From Candidatus Aalborgicola danicus (GTDB lineage: Bacteria > Pseudomonadota > Gammaproteobacteria > Burkholderiales > Burkholderiaceae_C): a stretch of DNA of 64,000 nt. The DNA lies in assembly GCA_016703945.1 (NCBI GenBank), contig JADJBC010000005.1:248001-312000 (forward strand). Reading direction: 5' to 3'. Below are positions 20,401 to 26,809 of the stretch, piece after piece. Position numbers and translations under genes: made by a program. The notes beneath the pieces were generated by a model that was not told the origin of the DNA, ran no database searches, and saw only the letters and a program-made list of their open reading frames with translations. Positions within the stretch are counted from its first letter, which is position 1, and each line of letters opens with the position of its first letter.

Positions 20401-23400
20401 CCAGATGTTCGTACCGCGCGCGCGTCGAGCGTTGCCCAACGCGGTCGGTTCGGGGATATTCCATGGCAGGATGGTGAGGAGAAAGTTGCTGCAATTTTTA
20501 GCGCGATTTTGGGACGTAGCGCAGTTGCGCGGGACGCACATTTTTTTGAAATTGGTGGTCATTCGCTGAACGCAATCCAAGTGGTTTCGCGCCTGCGTAA
20601 GACTTTTGCAATTGATGTGCCTCTGCGCAGCTTGTTTGATCACCCGGTCGTAGCCGATTTGGCGATGCATATCGGGCAGATCGGAAAGGGGCTGCGCGCG
20701 GCAACACAATCGATTCGGCCTCACGATGGTCCTCTGAAATTGTCTTTTGCCCAGTCAAGACTTTGGTTTTTGGACCAACTCAACACAGTGGATGCGGCTT
20801 ATCATATTCCTGTGATGCTGGGTTTCGAGGGTGATCTGGATATCGCGATATTGCAGCATAGCCTTGACCGATTGCTGGTTCGCCATGAGGTCCTACATTC
20901 GCGGTTTGAGAATGTGGATGGACAGCCAACGTTACGTCTCGACAGTGCCCCCTATCTTGCGCTGACGCCAGAGGTTTTTGATGGCGATGAAGGTGCGTTG
21001 GCCGTGATGGCCAGCCAAGAGAGTCGTCGGCCTTTCAATTTGGCTGGCGATCTGCCGATTCGGGTGAGGTTATTGCGGCTTGCGCAGCGGCGCCACGTGC
21101 TGTTGCTCACGCTGCACCATATCGCAGGGGATGGATGGTCTGTCGAAATATTGATCAAGGAGCTAGGGGCGCTGTACCGAGGCAACGTGCCGGAACCTCT
21201 GCCGGTTCGATACAGTGACTATGCACACTGGTTGCAAGTTCAATTGGATGGAGACCGCCGAACACAGCAAGCTGCTTTTTGGCACAAGCAACTGGATGGT
21301 GTTCCCCATTTGATCAACTGGCCCTTGGAGCGTGCGCGCCCTACCGTGCAAAGCCACCGCGGGCATGGTGCGCATTTCGTAATTGACCTCCCAATGTCTG
21401 ACGCGTTGCGGAGTTGCGCGCAAGAACATGGCGTCACATTGTTCATGTTGATGCTGACGGCCTATGGTGCCCTGCTGACGCGGTATACCGGCCAAATGGA
21501 CATTGCCGTTGGCACGCCGGTGGCAAATCGCGATCTGATGGAAATCGAGGGTTTGGTTGGCCTGTTTGTAAATACCGTAGTTATGCGTGTCGACATGGTT
21601 GGTGAGCCAACCGTCAGTGAAATGATCGCTCGGGTCAGGCATGTGGCACTGGATGCCTATGCGCACCACGATCTTCCATTCGAGGAGGTCGTCGAAGCGC
21701 TGGCGCCGGATCGATCGTTGGCCCATACACCCTTGGTTCAGGTGATGTTTTCCTTGCAAGCCAAGCCGATGTCGCGGATGCAATTGAATGCCGATTTGAC
21801 CATGACACGTGCCGAGGTCGACACCCACAGCATCGTTGGTGATCTTGTCCTCAACTTGTGGGAAACCGATGAGGGAATGACTGGTCTGCTGCAATCCAAT
21901 GCAGATATTTTTGCGCCAAGATTTGGTGTCCAGTTCGTTACACACTTGCAGCGACTTTTGTGTGCCATGCTGGACGCGCCGCAATTGAAACTCCATCGAT
22001 TGCCAATCCTCGGAACCGACGAGCAATTGGCCTTGGCGCAGTGGAACTGCACGTCTCAAAGTTACCCGGTGGATGAGTCATTGATTGCGCAGTTTGGCCG
22101 GGTAGTGGCCCAGCATGGCGACAGTGCGGCACTGGAGTATTCGGGTGGCACGGTCAGTTATTCCGAGCTGGATGCGTGGTCGGCACGCCTGGCCGATGAA
22201 CTTCGCCGTGCGGGTGTGCGAGCAGGCCACCGGGTTGGCCTCTCGGGTGAACGTAGCCCGGCCTTGATCGCGGGCATGCTGGCCATTTTGGAAACCGGCG
22301 CGGCCTATGTCCCGCTGGATCCTGCCTATCCAACCGAGCGCCTGGCCTTTATGGCCAGCGACTGCGCCTTGCAAGTCGCCCTGATAGGTCCCGGTGGACG
22401 CGCACCATCGGACGTCAGCGTACTGGAGACCGGCCAGCCGCGACCCTATTCGCGCAGACGTGCGGCGGCCATCGTGCATGGCGACGCGCCAGCCTACATC
22501 ATGTACACATCGGGCTCCACGGGAACCCCCAAGGGCATCGTCATCCCCCAGCATGCCGTCACCCGCCTAGTACGCCATACCGATTACGTCCAATTGGGAG
22601 CGGGAGACCGCATAGCCCATCTGGCCAGCCCATCCTTTGATGCTGCCACCTTTGAAATCTGGGGTGCCTTGCTCCATGGAGGGACCCTGGTCATTGTGGA
22701 TCGGGACACCGTGCTGGCCCCGGTTGCGCTAACCGCCGCGCTGCACAGTCGCCGTGTCGATACGGCGTTCATGACCACGGCGTTGTTTAACCGCATAGCC
22801 CAGGAAATACCCCAAGGGCTCTCCTGCCTGCGTGACCTGGCATTTGGCGGTGAAGCGGTAGACCCGCGTCAGGTACGCGTTGTCCTGGCCGCTGGAGGAC
22901 CCAAACGCCTGCTGCACGTCTATGGGCCGACCGAAACCACGACCTTTGCCAGCTGGCATCTGATTACGGCAGTAGAACCCGAGGCATACACCGTTCCCAT
23001 AGGCCAGCCACTGGCCAACGGAAGCTGTCACGTGCTGGACCCCCACATGCAGTCCGTTCCCTTGGGCGTGGCCGGTGAACTCTACATAGGCGGTGCCGGC
23101 CTGGCCCACGGCTACCTGGCACGTCCGGCGCTGACTGCCGAGCGCTTTGTAGCCAACCCCTTTGGAGCACCGGGAACACGTCTGTACCGCACGGGCGATG
23201 TCGTGCGCCGACGAACCGATGGCAGCATCGAGTACCTTGCCCGGCTAGATCAACAAATCAAGCTGCGGGGTTTCCGCATTGAACTCGGTGAGATAGAAGC
23301 GGCACTGACTAGCTTGCCCGGCGTGGGCATAGCAGCCGTCATGTTGCGTGAAGACCAACCGGGTAACAAACGCATCGTGGCCTACGTGGCGCCACTGGCT

Positions 23401-25662
23401 GGTCAGCAACTGGTGGAGGAAAAGCTGCAAGCTGACTTGCGGGCCCAACTACCCGAATACATGCTGCCTGCGGCGCTGGTGGTGTTGCCGGAGTTGCCAC
23501 TCAACGCCAATGGCAAGGTACACCGTACGGCACTGCCGGTGCCGCAGGCTCAGGTGAAGCGCACGTTGCCGCGCAGCACGACGGAGGCGGCTTTGGCTGG
23601 AATCTGGAAGGAAGTGCTGGGTATAGAAGACGTGGGTATTGAGGACGACTTCTTTGCGTTGGGCGGGCATTCTCTGCTGGCTACCAAAATCGTCGCTCGT
23701 GTGCGTAGCCAATTGTCGACAGAAATTGCGTTGAGGCAGGTTTTTGAAACTCCGGTACTCGCCGACTTTGCCGGTGTGATCGACCGAGAGCGATCAGCCA
23801 TCAATGATGTGCAAGATGGGCCAGTTTTGCGTGCGCGGCCTTTGGGGTTGCCGCCAGTACTTTCTTTTGCTCAAGCGCGAATGTGGTTCATTGACCAGCT
23901 AGAGGCAACAGCCGGCGCTTACAACGTTCCTGTCGCTTTGCGCCTGCTTGGACCTCTTGACGAGGCTTCGCTTTTAGCTGCTGTGCATCAGATAGTGGAC
24001 GTTCACTGCGTGCTGAGAACTCTGGTTGTCAATGGCAATGGCGTGCCATTGCCAACACTTGTCCCCACCAGTCTGCCAATGACAGTGGTTTCGGTGGACA
24101 CAGACGAAGACGCACAGAAACAAGCTGATTTGGAAGCGATGCGCCATTTCGATTTGGCGACGGAATTCCCCATTCGTATCCGCTTGGTGCGCAGAGGTAC
24201 CCAAGACCACATCCTCTTATTGACCCTTCACCATATTGCAGTGGACGGCTGGTCGGTCCAATTGCTGTTGCGAGAGTTGGCTGCAGCGTATTCGGGCACG
24301 ACTTTGCAAGTGCCTACATTGCAATACTCCGACTTTGCCGCTTGGCAACGTGCTTGGCTTTCTGGCGCGCGCTTGGAAAGCAAGCTCGCGTACTGGAAAA
24401 ATGTGTTGTCTGGGGCTCCGCCGCTCTTGTTGTTGCCGAGTGATCGGGCGCGACGTCCAACACAAAGCTTCTCCGGTGCACACCATCGCTTTGCGCTTGA
24501 TGCTGGGCGAAGCCACGCTTTGCGAGAGCTGGCCCGACGTTCTTCCACCACCCTCTACATGGTTTTGTTGGCTGGATTGGCGACCTTGTTGGGTCGTCTT
24601 TCACGACAGGATGAGGTGGTCATCGGGTCACCGGTGGCGGGGCGCCAACTGCGTGAAACAGAAAATATAGTCGGCCTTTTCGTCAATACATTGCCAATGC
24701 GGGTCAAGCTCGCTCCAGATTTGAACTCAATGGGTTTGTTGCGTCAGGTGCAACAGACAGCTCTTGATGCTTTGGCGCATCAGGATTTGCCTTTTGAACG
24801 GATTGTTGAAGCCATTCAACCCGAGCGAAGTGTTGGTCATCACCCGATCTTCCAGGTTTTTCTGGCGATGGTGGAGGAGAGTATTCCAATCGACTTGTTT
24901 CAACACTTGCAAGCGACTGTTTTTGAGACAAAAACAGCGGGTGTGAAGTTTGATCTCATGTTGAATATGTCTGAAACAGCAGACACGATCACAGGCATCT
25001 TGTCGTACAACAGTGACATGTTTGACGCGGCAAGTGTGCGGCGTTTGGAACAACAGTTTGTCTGTTTGTTGGGCGACATGCTGGAACGTCCTCAAGTGCC
25101 CTTGAGTGAACTCAAGCTCATGGCGTTTTCTGAGCGCGCCCATGTATTGAGGCACTGGAACGAGACGGACCGCAGAGTGTCAGAAGATAGGCCACTGCAC
25201 AGGCAGATCGAAGCACAGGCGCTGTCCAAACCGGATGCAGTGGCAGTCCTAGAGGGAGATCGCAGCCTCAGCTTTGCCCAACTCAACGCCCGAGCCAACG
25301 TCTTGGCCCTGCAACTACGCAGCCTGGGAGTTGGGGCCGACGTACCCGTGGCCATTTGCGGCCAACGCCGCTGTGAAATCCTGATCGCCATGCTGGCCAC
25401 CCTCAAAGCCGGAGGCGCCTACCTACCGCTGGACCCGGCCCATCCGCTGGAGCGCCTGCGCTTCATGCTTGAGGACGCACGCCCCGCCGTATTGTTCACG
25501 GATGCCCCCTGCAAGCACAGCTGTCAGACCACTGCGCACACCCTGTTGTTGCAACCCTGCGAGGACGAAGCCCCCAACCTCAGCGGAGACAGCGACCCGC
25601 AGACCTTGGCGTATCTCATCTACACCTCAGGCTCCACCGGCCGCCCCAAGGCACCATGCTGA
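11437..25662 (+). CDS. Giant nonribosomal peptide synthetase NRPS-1, main reading frame (modules 1-4 and first half of module 5)
   Basis: First and largest part of an NRPS gene that I believe runs 11437-30084 (about 6,215 residues when corrected). Domains in this frame: C1-A1-T1, C2-A2-T2-E2, C3-T3, C4-A4-T4, C5 and the N-terminal half of A5. Condensation motifs HHxxxDG are intact throughout, carrier motifs are GAHSL (T1), GGDSI (T2) and GGHSL, and the E domain shows HHLGVDG. I start at ATG 11437, which overlaps the upstream TGA (ATGA), instead of TTG 11425. The frame breaks at 25648-25649, where CCCCAAGG replaces the CCCCAAAGG seen in the duplicate A domain at about 31965. The NRPS identity is certain; the break is probably an error. 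Confidence 0.95.
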   Translation: MITEMRNDAVGIPINGDTTRGFPLTAVQRDIWYSLSLTPNPACWNIADYREIHADIDPLQMRLALREIVTETDTLRVRFAEDADQPYQTIGPVPDEVLQYFDVSHSPDPLAAAMQWMKTETGRSIDIFRESLVTYALFKVASRHFIWYQRCHHLMMDGISGALIARRLAQRYFLQPHTDDYIGSLNGLVQADIRYRESRHFNDDRVYWLRQLEARPQPSTLSGRLPMHASEVVRRNALIPAALADALRGYAKASEASMAQLFSAITAVFLHRMTGDEDVLLGLPVSARLGKDLRQIPGMATNVIPLRVPVTSVDSISVVLGRVVRLTREGLRHQRYSQGDLRRDLGLHPVNDFLFATLVNYMPFDPSMRFGTEAFIANNLSTGPVDDLSVIVYEQAAGQPFQILFDGNAKLYTDQQLALHLHRFIYFLTSVVQHTGNIENINLVTPQEKRQLLTDWNDTRCQVRVSSFLPLFMDQVRASPDAIALSFEGVDTTYAELARQSAQLAGELQARNIGPGRVVGVALHRNPSLLTALLAVLRVGAAYLPLDPHHPPQRLAYILADADADLILCALDTLALIPTETEALCLDAPSVAAQLRQRPAVHDFAVPSFFELAYLIYTSGSTGQPKGVAVTHGSLVNFLLAMQSEIGLKQSDRLLAVTTVSFDIAGLELFLPLCCGASIQLAPRESTLDGQVLAHLSESCSVMQATPATWRLMLASSWRPRTGFKSLVGGEAVSGELTALLLGAGASVRVVYGPTETTIWSSCANLEELNFRPAVESIGKPIWNTRFYVLDNRLRLVPPGMAGELCIAGDGLARGYVGRPGQTSERFVADPFGAAGARMYRTGDLARHAADGSLEFLGRIDQQVKIRGFRIELGEIESILAASAGVEAVVVNVYQTPSDEARLVAYVVGNASHVQLRLELKDRLPDYMVPSAFVSLDRLPLTPNGKIDRKQLPAPSIDVGSERRYRGPRDAREAVLAAIVAEVLRIERVGIDDDFFAMGAHSLHMTRLVVKARQMLGIELPLGLVFSHPSVAGLTDSLCLGTVAELLPLQRPGVLPLSFAQQAFWFHEQMTGGSTAYLMPFALEFGDSLDSHALLQALRDSLECHEILRTVFVIKDGVGTVQINPAEVVPIEVRENIDWRERLNEMANTPIDLHVSPPIRLELVASETGHMVLVVVVHHIAFDGESARIWLDELGDLYRARKEGTALLCKASVVRQYVDYAIGQRRTDWEASSALAFWKSALEGAPPLLELPYDRPRPAVRRYRGAQLSFIVPTALLLEMRALANACHVTFFMFLHASLALVLARYASSGDVVVGTPVANRLSSDTECMIGPLVNTIVLRTQVDDSMSVRNWLACCRSVALAAYAHQEVPFEKVVEALKVDRAAGYNPLFQVMLVEENDTVARTQFADLELQVHTEVATSAKVDLQLAVRDTREGLHVRMEYDSDLFDAASMQQFAAHWQQLLRSMVEAPDSAIARLPVLSGAERRLLLDGFNQTQVELNQEETLTQLLESAAQHHAHAIALEFEAVRLTYSELHIRANQLAHHLQGLGVGPDVLVGICLERSIDMVVSLLAILKAGGAYVPLDPSYPDQRLGFMIADAAPQLILTDTQLAVRLQGAPVLCLDLLVLDPAHRFAPAVNLTPANLAYVIFTSGSTGRPKGAMNSHAGIVNRLRWMQHAFGLEPLDRVLQKTPFGFDVSVWEFFWPLIEGAALVVARPEGHKDAYYLANLIQSAGITTTHFVPSMLQVFLQEPDAGACVGLRRVICSGEALAPELQRQFDATLNVPLHNLYGPTEAAVDVSHWPCTRNEHGSVPIGRPVWNTRLYVLDAFCEPVPMGVAGELFIAGIQLGRGYLRRAGLTAERFMADPHGEPGSRMYRTGDKARIRADGAIEYLGRLDDQVKLRGLRIELGEIESNLLAFPGVASASVIVREQVLIAYFTEQAGVTVGVAELRSKLKSTLPEYMVPAAFERLDALPLSPNGKLDRRALPTPTFARTEGVLQKPRNSLETLLLGVWKDLLGTDAIGIHDNFFDLGGDSILSIQMVARARRIGLQLSPQQVFAHQSIAELASVAVTADGSNPGGPASVEGPIPLTPIQRWLVDQAGSIAHSHQALMLAIPADLDLQRLHTALVAMVIRHPTLRLKFAQGADGWKQEYLRPTQLLVPMRVVEVDDPSVEEVKSAVEQASAALDPLNGRLVQAVVFRRSTARPSRLLLLVHHLGVDGVSWRVLLEELPALYDGADLPPTDHGFALHAQRLALRASDPSTLAELPHWLGSMAIAPALPANPVETGPLDVVLQKNVRLSIANTHALLTVGCSAYHARMNDLLLAALAMAVARNRARCGLSPAALGMDLEGHGRDDSMDLSRSVGWFTSLFPVVLDLGDVELAQAFAGEAAAGQVICRIKEQLRTVPQAGIGFGLLRYLNADTATQFADFSPREILFNYLGRIDFGGETSWPLVWQPLASVDAELRGLTHLLEINGVLVEQQLEINWRWNGARYGEARISQLVSDYVDALHGLISHCQRPGVGGHTCSDFPLAKLDGPALLRIEKAYPGLEDVYPLMPLQHGMLFHRLLSPASAAYHQQVCLSIGGVVVPDQLQSAWQAVLDRHPALRVAVIHEDLPAPLQVVRGGLTLPWHAVDGSVTGRSAEVVAEQVEQWLALDRQRGFQLDRDVLLRVALFYGGEQQFLVFSYHHVILDGWSLPLLTGEVLQRYAASLRSDPLRLAPTTRHAHLLRWLSQQDPAVAIDFWRVRMQGVVNPTDLNLPLAEGPSSGEVHVDVMQEDFRFVERCARDLRLTLNTLVQGAWALLLMRLNGLSDVVFGATVSGRHSDVPGVESIVGMCINTLPIAVHARPGITTVEWLRELQSELAAVQGFSQVPLSELQALSTLGAGQPLFDTMVAFENYPIDSTLLHQSNLGDLKAAISVDAVRVIDSTHFGLALIVTPGEELLVRLSFDTARFDDASVRRVGSMWLELLKTMLTSPHEELAGLLLPDVRTARASSVAQRGRFGDIPWQDGEEKVAAIFSAILGRSAVARDAHFFEIGGHSLNAIQVVSRLRKTFAIDVPLRSLFDHPVVADLAMHIGQIGKGLRAATQSIRPHDGPLKLSFAQSRLWFLDQLNTVDAAYHIPVMLGFEGDLDIAILQHSLDRLLVRHEVLHSRFENVDGQPTLRLDSAPYLALTPEVFDGDEGALAVMASQESRRPFNLAGDLPIRVRLLRLAQRRHVLLLTLHHIAGDGWSVEILIKELGALYRGNVPEPLPVRYSDYAHWLQVQLDGDRRTQQAAFWHKQLDGVPHLINWPLERARPTVQSHRGHGAHFVIDLPMSDALRSCAQEHGVTLFMLMLTAYGALLTRYTGQMDIAVGTPVANRDLMEIEGLVGLFVNTVVMRVDMVGEPTVSEMIARVRHVALDAYAHHDLPFEEVVEALAPDRSLAHTPLVQVMFSLQAKPMSRMQLNADLTMTRAEVDTHSIVGDLVLNLWETDEGMTGLLQSNADIFAPRFGVQFVTHLQRLLCAMLDAPQLKLHRLPILGTDEQLALAQWNCTSQSYPVDESLIAQFGRVVAQHGDSAALEYSGGTVSYSELDAWSARLADELRRAGVRAGHRVGLSGERSPALIAGMLAILETGAAYVPLDPAYPTERLAFMASDCALQVALIGPGGRAPSDVSVLETGQPRPYSRRRAAAIVHGDAPAYIMYTSGSTGTPKGIVIPQHAVTRLVRHTDYVQLGAGDRIAHLASPSFDAATFEIWGALLHGGTLVIVDRDTVLAPVALTAALHSRRVDTAFMTTALFNRIAQEIPQGLSCLRDLAFGGEAVDPRQVRVVLAAGGPKRLLHVYGPTETTTFASWHLITAVEPEAYTVPIGQPLANGSCHVLDPHMQSVPLGVAGELYIGGAGLAHGYLARPALTAERFVANPFGAPGTRLYRTGDVVRRRTDGSIEYLARLDQQIKLRGFRIELGEIEAALTSLPGVGIAAVMLREDQPGNKRIVAYVAPLAGQQLVEEKLQADLRAQLPEYMLPAALVVLPELPLNANGKVHRTALPVPQAQVKRTLPRSTTEAALAGIWKEVLGIEDVGIEDDFFALGGHSLLATKIVARVRSQLSTEIALRQVFETPVLADFAGVIDRERSAINDVQDGPVLRARPLGLPPVLSFAQARMWFIDQLEATAGAYNVPVALRLLGPLDEASLLAAVHQIVDVHCVLRTLVVNGNGVPLPTLVPTSLPMTVVSVDTDEDAQKQADLEAMRHFDLATEFPIRIRLVRRGTQDHILLLTLHHIAVDGWSVQLLLRELAAAYSGTTLQVPTLQYSDFAAWQRAWLSGARLESKLAYWKNVLSGAPPLLLLPSDRARRPTQSFSGAHHRFALDAGRSHALRELARRSSTTLYMVLLAGLATLLGRLSRQDEVVIGSPVAGRQLRETENIVGLFVNTLPMRVKLAPDLNSMGLLRQVQQTALDALAHQDLPFERIVEAIQPERSVGHHPIFQVFLAMVEESIPIDLFQHLQATVFETKTAGVKFDLMLNMSETADTITGILSYNSDMFDAASVRRLEQQFVCLLGDMLERPQVPLSELKLMAFSERAHVLRHWNETDRRVSEDRPLHRQIEAQALSKPDAVAVLEGDRSLSFAQLNARANVLALQLRSLGVGADVPVAICGQRRCEILIAMLATLKAGGAYLPLDPAHPLERLRFMLEDARPAVLFTDAPCKHSCQTTAHTLLLQPCEDEAPNLSGDSDPQTLAYLIYTSGSTGRPKAPC
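11480..14550 (+). other. NRPS module 1: C-A-T, predicted glycine
   Basis: C1 (about 11480-12780) has the core HHLMMDG. Around it are 'WYQRCHH', 'RHQRYS' and 'TGPVDD', which I recall from the EntF/DhbF N-terminal C domain that takes an aryl-acyl donor from another protein. A1 (about 12830-14290) gives the code D-I-L-Q-V-G-V-I-W-K, close to the glycine code. T1 (about 14340-14550) carries GAHSL in place of the usual GGHSL, with the phosphopantetheine serine present. No donor module precedes it in the window. Confidence 0.7.
14580..18990 (+). other. NRPS module 2: C-A-T-E, predicted D-serine
   Basis: C2 (about 14580-15900, HHIAFDG), A2 (about 15950-17390) with code D-V-W-H-I-S-L-V-D-K, which matches serine codes, T2 (about 17430-17640) with GGDSI, typical of carriers that precede epimerases, and E2 (about 17690-18990) with HHLGVDGVSWR and 'SVGWFTSLFPV'. 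It is the only epimerase in the cluster, so residue 2 is predicted to be D-Ser. Confidence 0.8.
19075..20670 (+). other. NRPS module 3: C-T without an adenylation domain
   Basis: C3 (about 19075-20390) begins 'VYPLMPLQHGMLFHRLL', typical of C domains that follow an epimerase, and has an intact HHVILDG. Only about 40 residues later T3 (about 20470-20670) shows 'FFEIGGHSLNAIQ'. None of the A-domain cores (SGSTG, YGPTE, YRTGD) occurs in between. The module must be charged in trans, skipped or inactive. SyrE of syringomycin has a comparable A-less module. Confidence 0.85.
20730..23770 (+). other. NRPS module 4: C-A-T, Val/Ile-like code
   Basis: C4 (about 20730-22040, HHIAGDG, LCL-type opening 'LSFAQSRLWFLDQL'), A4 (about 22050-23530) with extracted code D-A-F-F-A-G-V-T-F-K, nearest to beta-branched aliphatic codes though not an exact textbook match, and T4 (about 23570-23770, GGHSLL). 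The A-T segment is nearly identical to that of module 6. Confidence 0.65.
22051..23706 (+). repeat. Duplicated A-T cassette, copy in module 4
   Basis: Near-identical at nucleotide level to 28293-29949. The match begins abruptly at ACGTCTCAAAG in the C-A linker and ends at GTGCGT inside the carrier domain. The lengths of 1656 and 1657 bp differ only by the extra T at 29064-29065. Confidence 0.85.
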
Positions 25663-26809
25663 CCCACTTCGGGCTCAACAACTACCTGGCCTGGGCGCGT
25701 CACACCATGGGCAACGAAGGCAGAGGTGGAGCCCCCGTCAACACCTCCATTGGCTTTGATGCCACCGTCACCAGCCTGTTATTGCCGCTGACTGCCGGAC
25801 GCACGGTAACCCTGCTACCCGAAGCCAGCGAAATCGAAGCGCTGGCCCATGCCCTGACTGCCCAGAACGACTACTGGCTGCTCAAACTCACCCCCGCCCA
25901 CCTGGACGCCCTGCGTCAGCTACTCGATCCAGCCACCCTGGCAGGACAAGCCCGCACCCTGGTTGTGGGAGGAGAGCAACTGACCGCGGCCATGGTCGAA
26001 TTCTGGCGGACCCATGCACCGGCCACCCGCATCATCAACGAATACGGACCCACCGAAACCGTGGTGGGCTGCTGCACCTGGAGGTTAATGCCGCCACCGC
26101 GCACGAAGGGGCCATCCCGATAGGCCTGCCGATCTGGAACATGCGCCTGTATGTGCTGGATGACCGCCTGCAGCCATTGCCGCTGGGTAGCGCGGGCGAG
26201 TTGTACATCGCAGGAGACCAACTCGGACGTGGTTACCTTGGACGCCCTGGACTGAGTGCCGAGCGATTCATTGCAAACCCCTTTGCCGTGGGTGAGCGCA
26301 TGTACCGTACCGGAGACCTGGCCCGCAGGCGCAACGATGGCGTGCTCGAATACCTGGGGCGTATCGACGACCAGGTCAAACTGCGCGGCTTCCGAATCGA
26401 ACTGGGCGAAATCGAAGCGGTTCTGGGGGGCCTGCCCTGGAGTCAAGGAATGTGCGGTGATCGTGCGAGAAGACCGCGCCGACGATCGCCGCTTGGTGGC
26501 CTACCTGGTGGGCACAGCCAGTCATGACACGCTGCGCGGCGAATTGCAAAAGCGCTTGCCGGACTACATGATGCCAGCGGCGTGGGTAACGCTGGAGGTG
26601 ATGCCGCTGACGCAAAACGGCAAGATCGACCGTCGCAAATTGCCGGTGCCGGTGGTGGAGCAGGAAGATGCGACGGATGCACAGAAACCGCGCGGACCGG
26701 TGGAGGAGATGCTGGCGGGCATCTTTGCCGAGGTGTTGGAGTTGGAGCAGGTGGGGCGTGACGACGACTTCTTTGAGCTCGGTGGGCATTCACTCCTGGC
26801 TATTCAAGT
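25147..26809 (+). repeat. Duplicated A-T cassette, copy in module 5
   Basis: Near-identical to 31464-33130, from TTGAGGCACTGG in the C-A linker to TATTCAAGT in the carrier. It is 4 bp shorter, fully explained by indels of -1, -2, -1, -1 and +1. Confidence 0.85.
25656..26527 (+). pseudogene. NRPS-1 continuation: middle of A5 in two shifted frames
   Basis: Two short frames (25656-26123 and 26141-26527) encode the middle of the module 5 adenylation domain. The first has 'FDATVTSLLLPL', 'WLLKLTPAHL', 'VVGGEQL' and 'NEYGPTETVVGCC'; the second has 'RLYVLDDRLQPLPLG', 'YRTGDLARR' and 'GRIDDQVKLRGFRIELGEIE'. They are not separate genes: the same residues are continuous in the near-identical A domain at 31464-33130. 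The coding part of the second frame ends at the G run 26425-26430. Confidence 0.8.
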
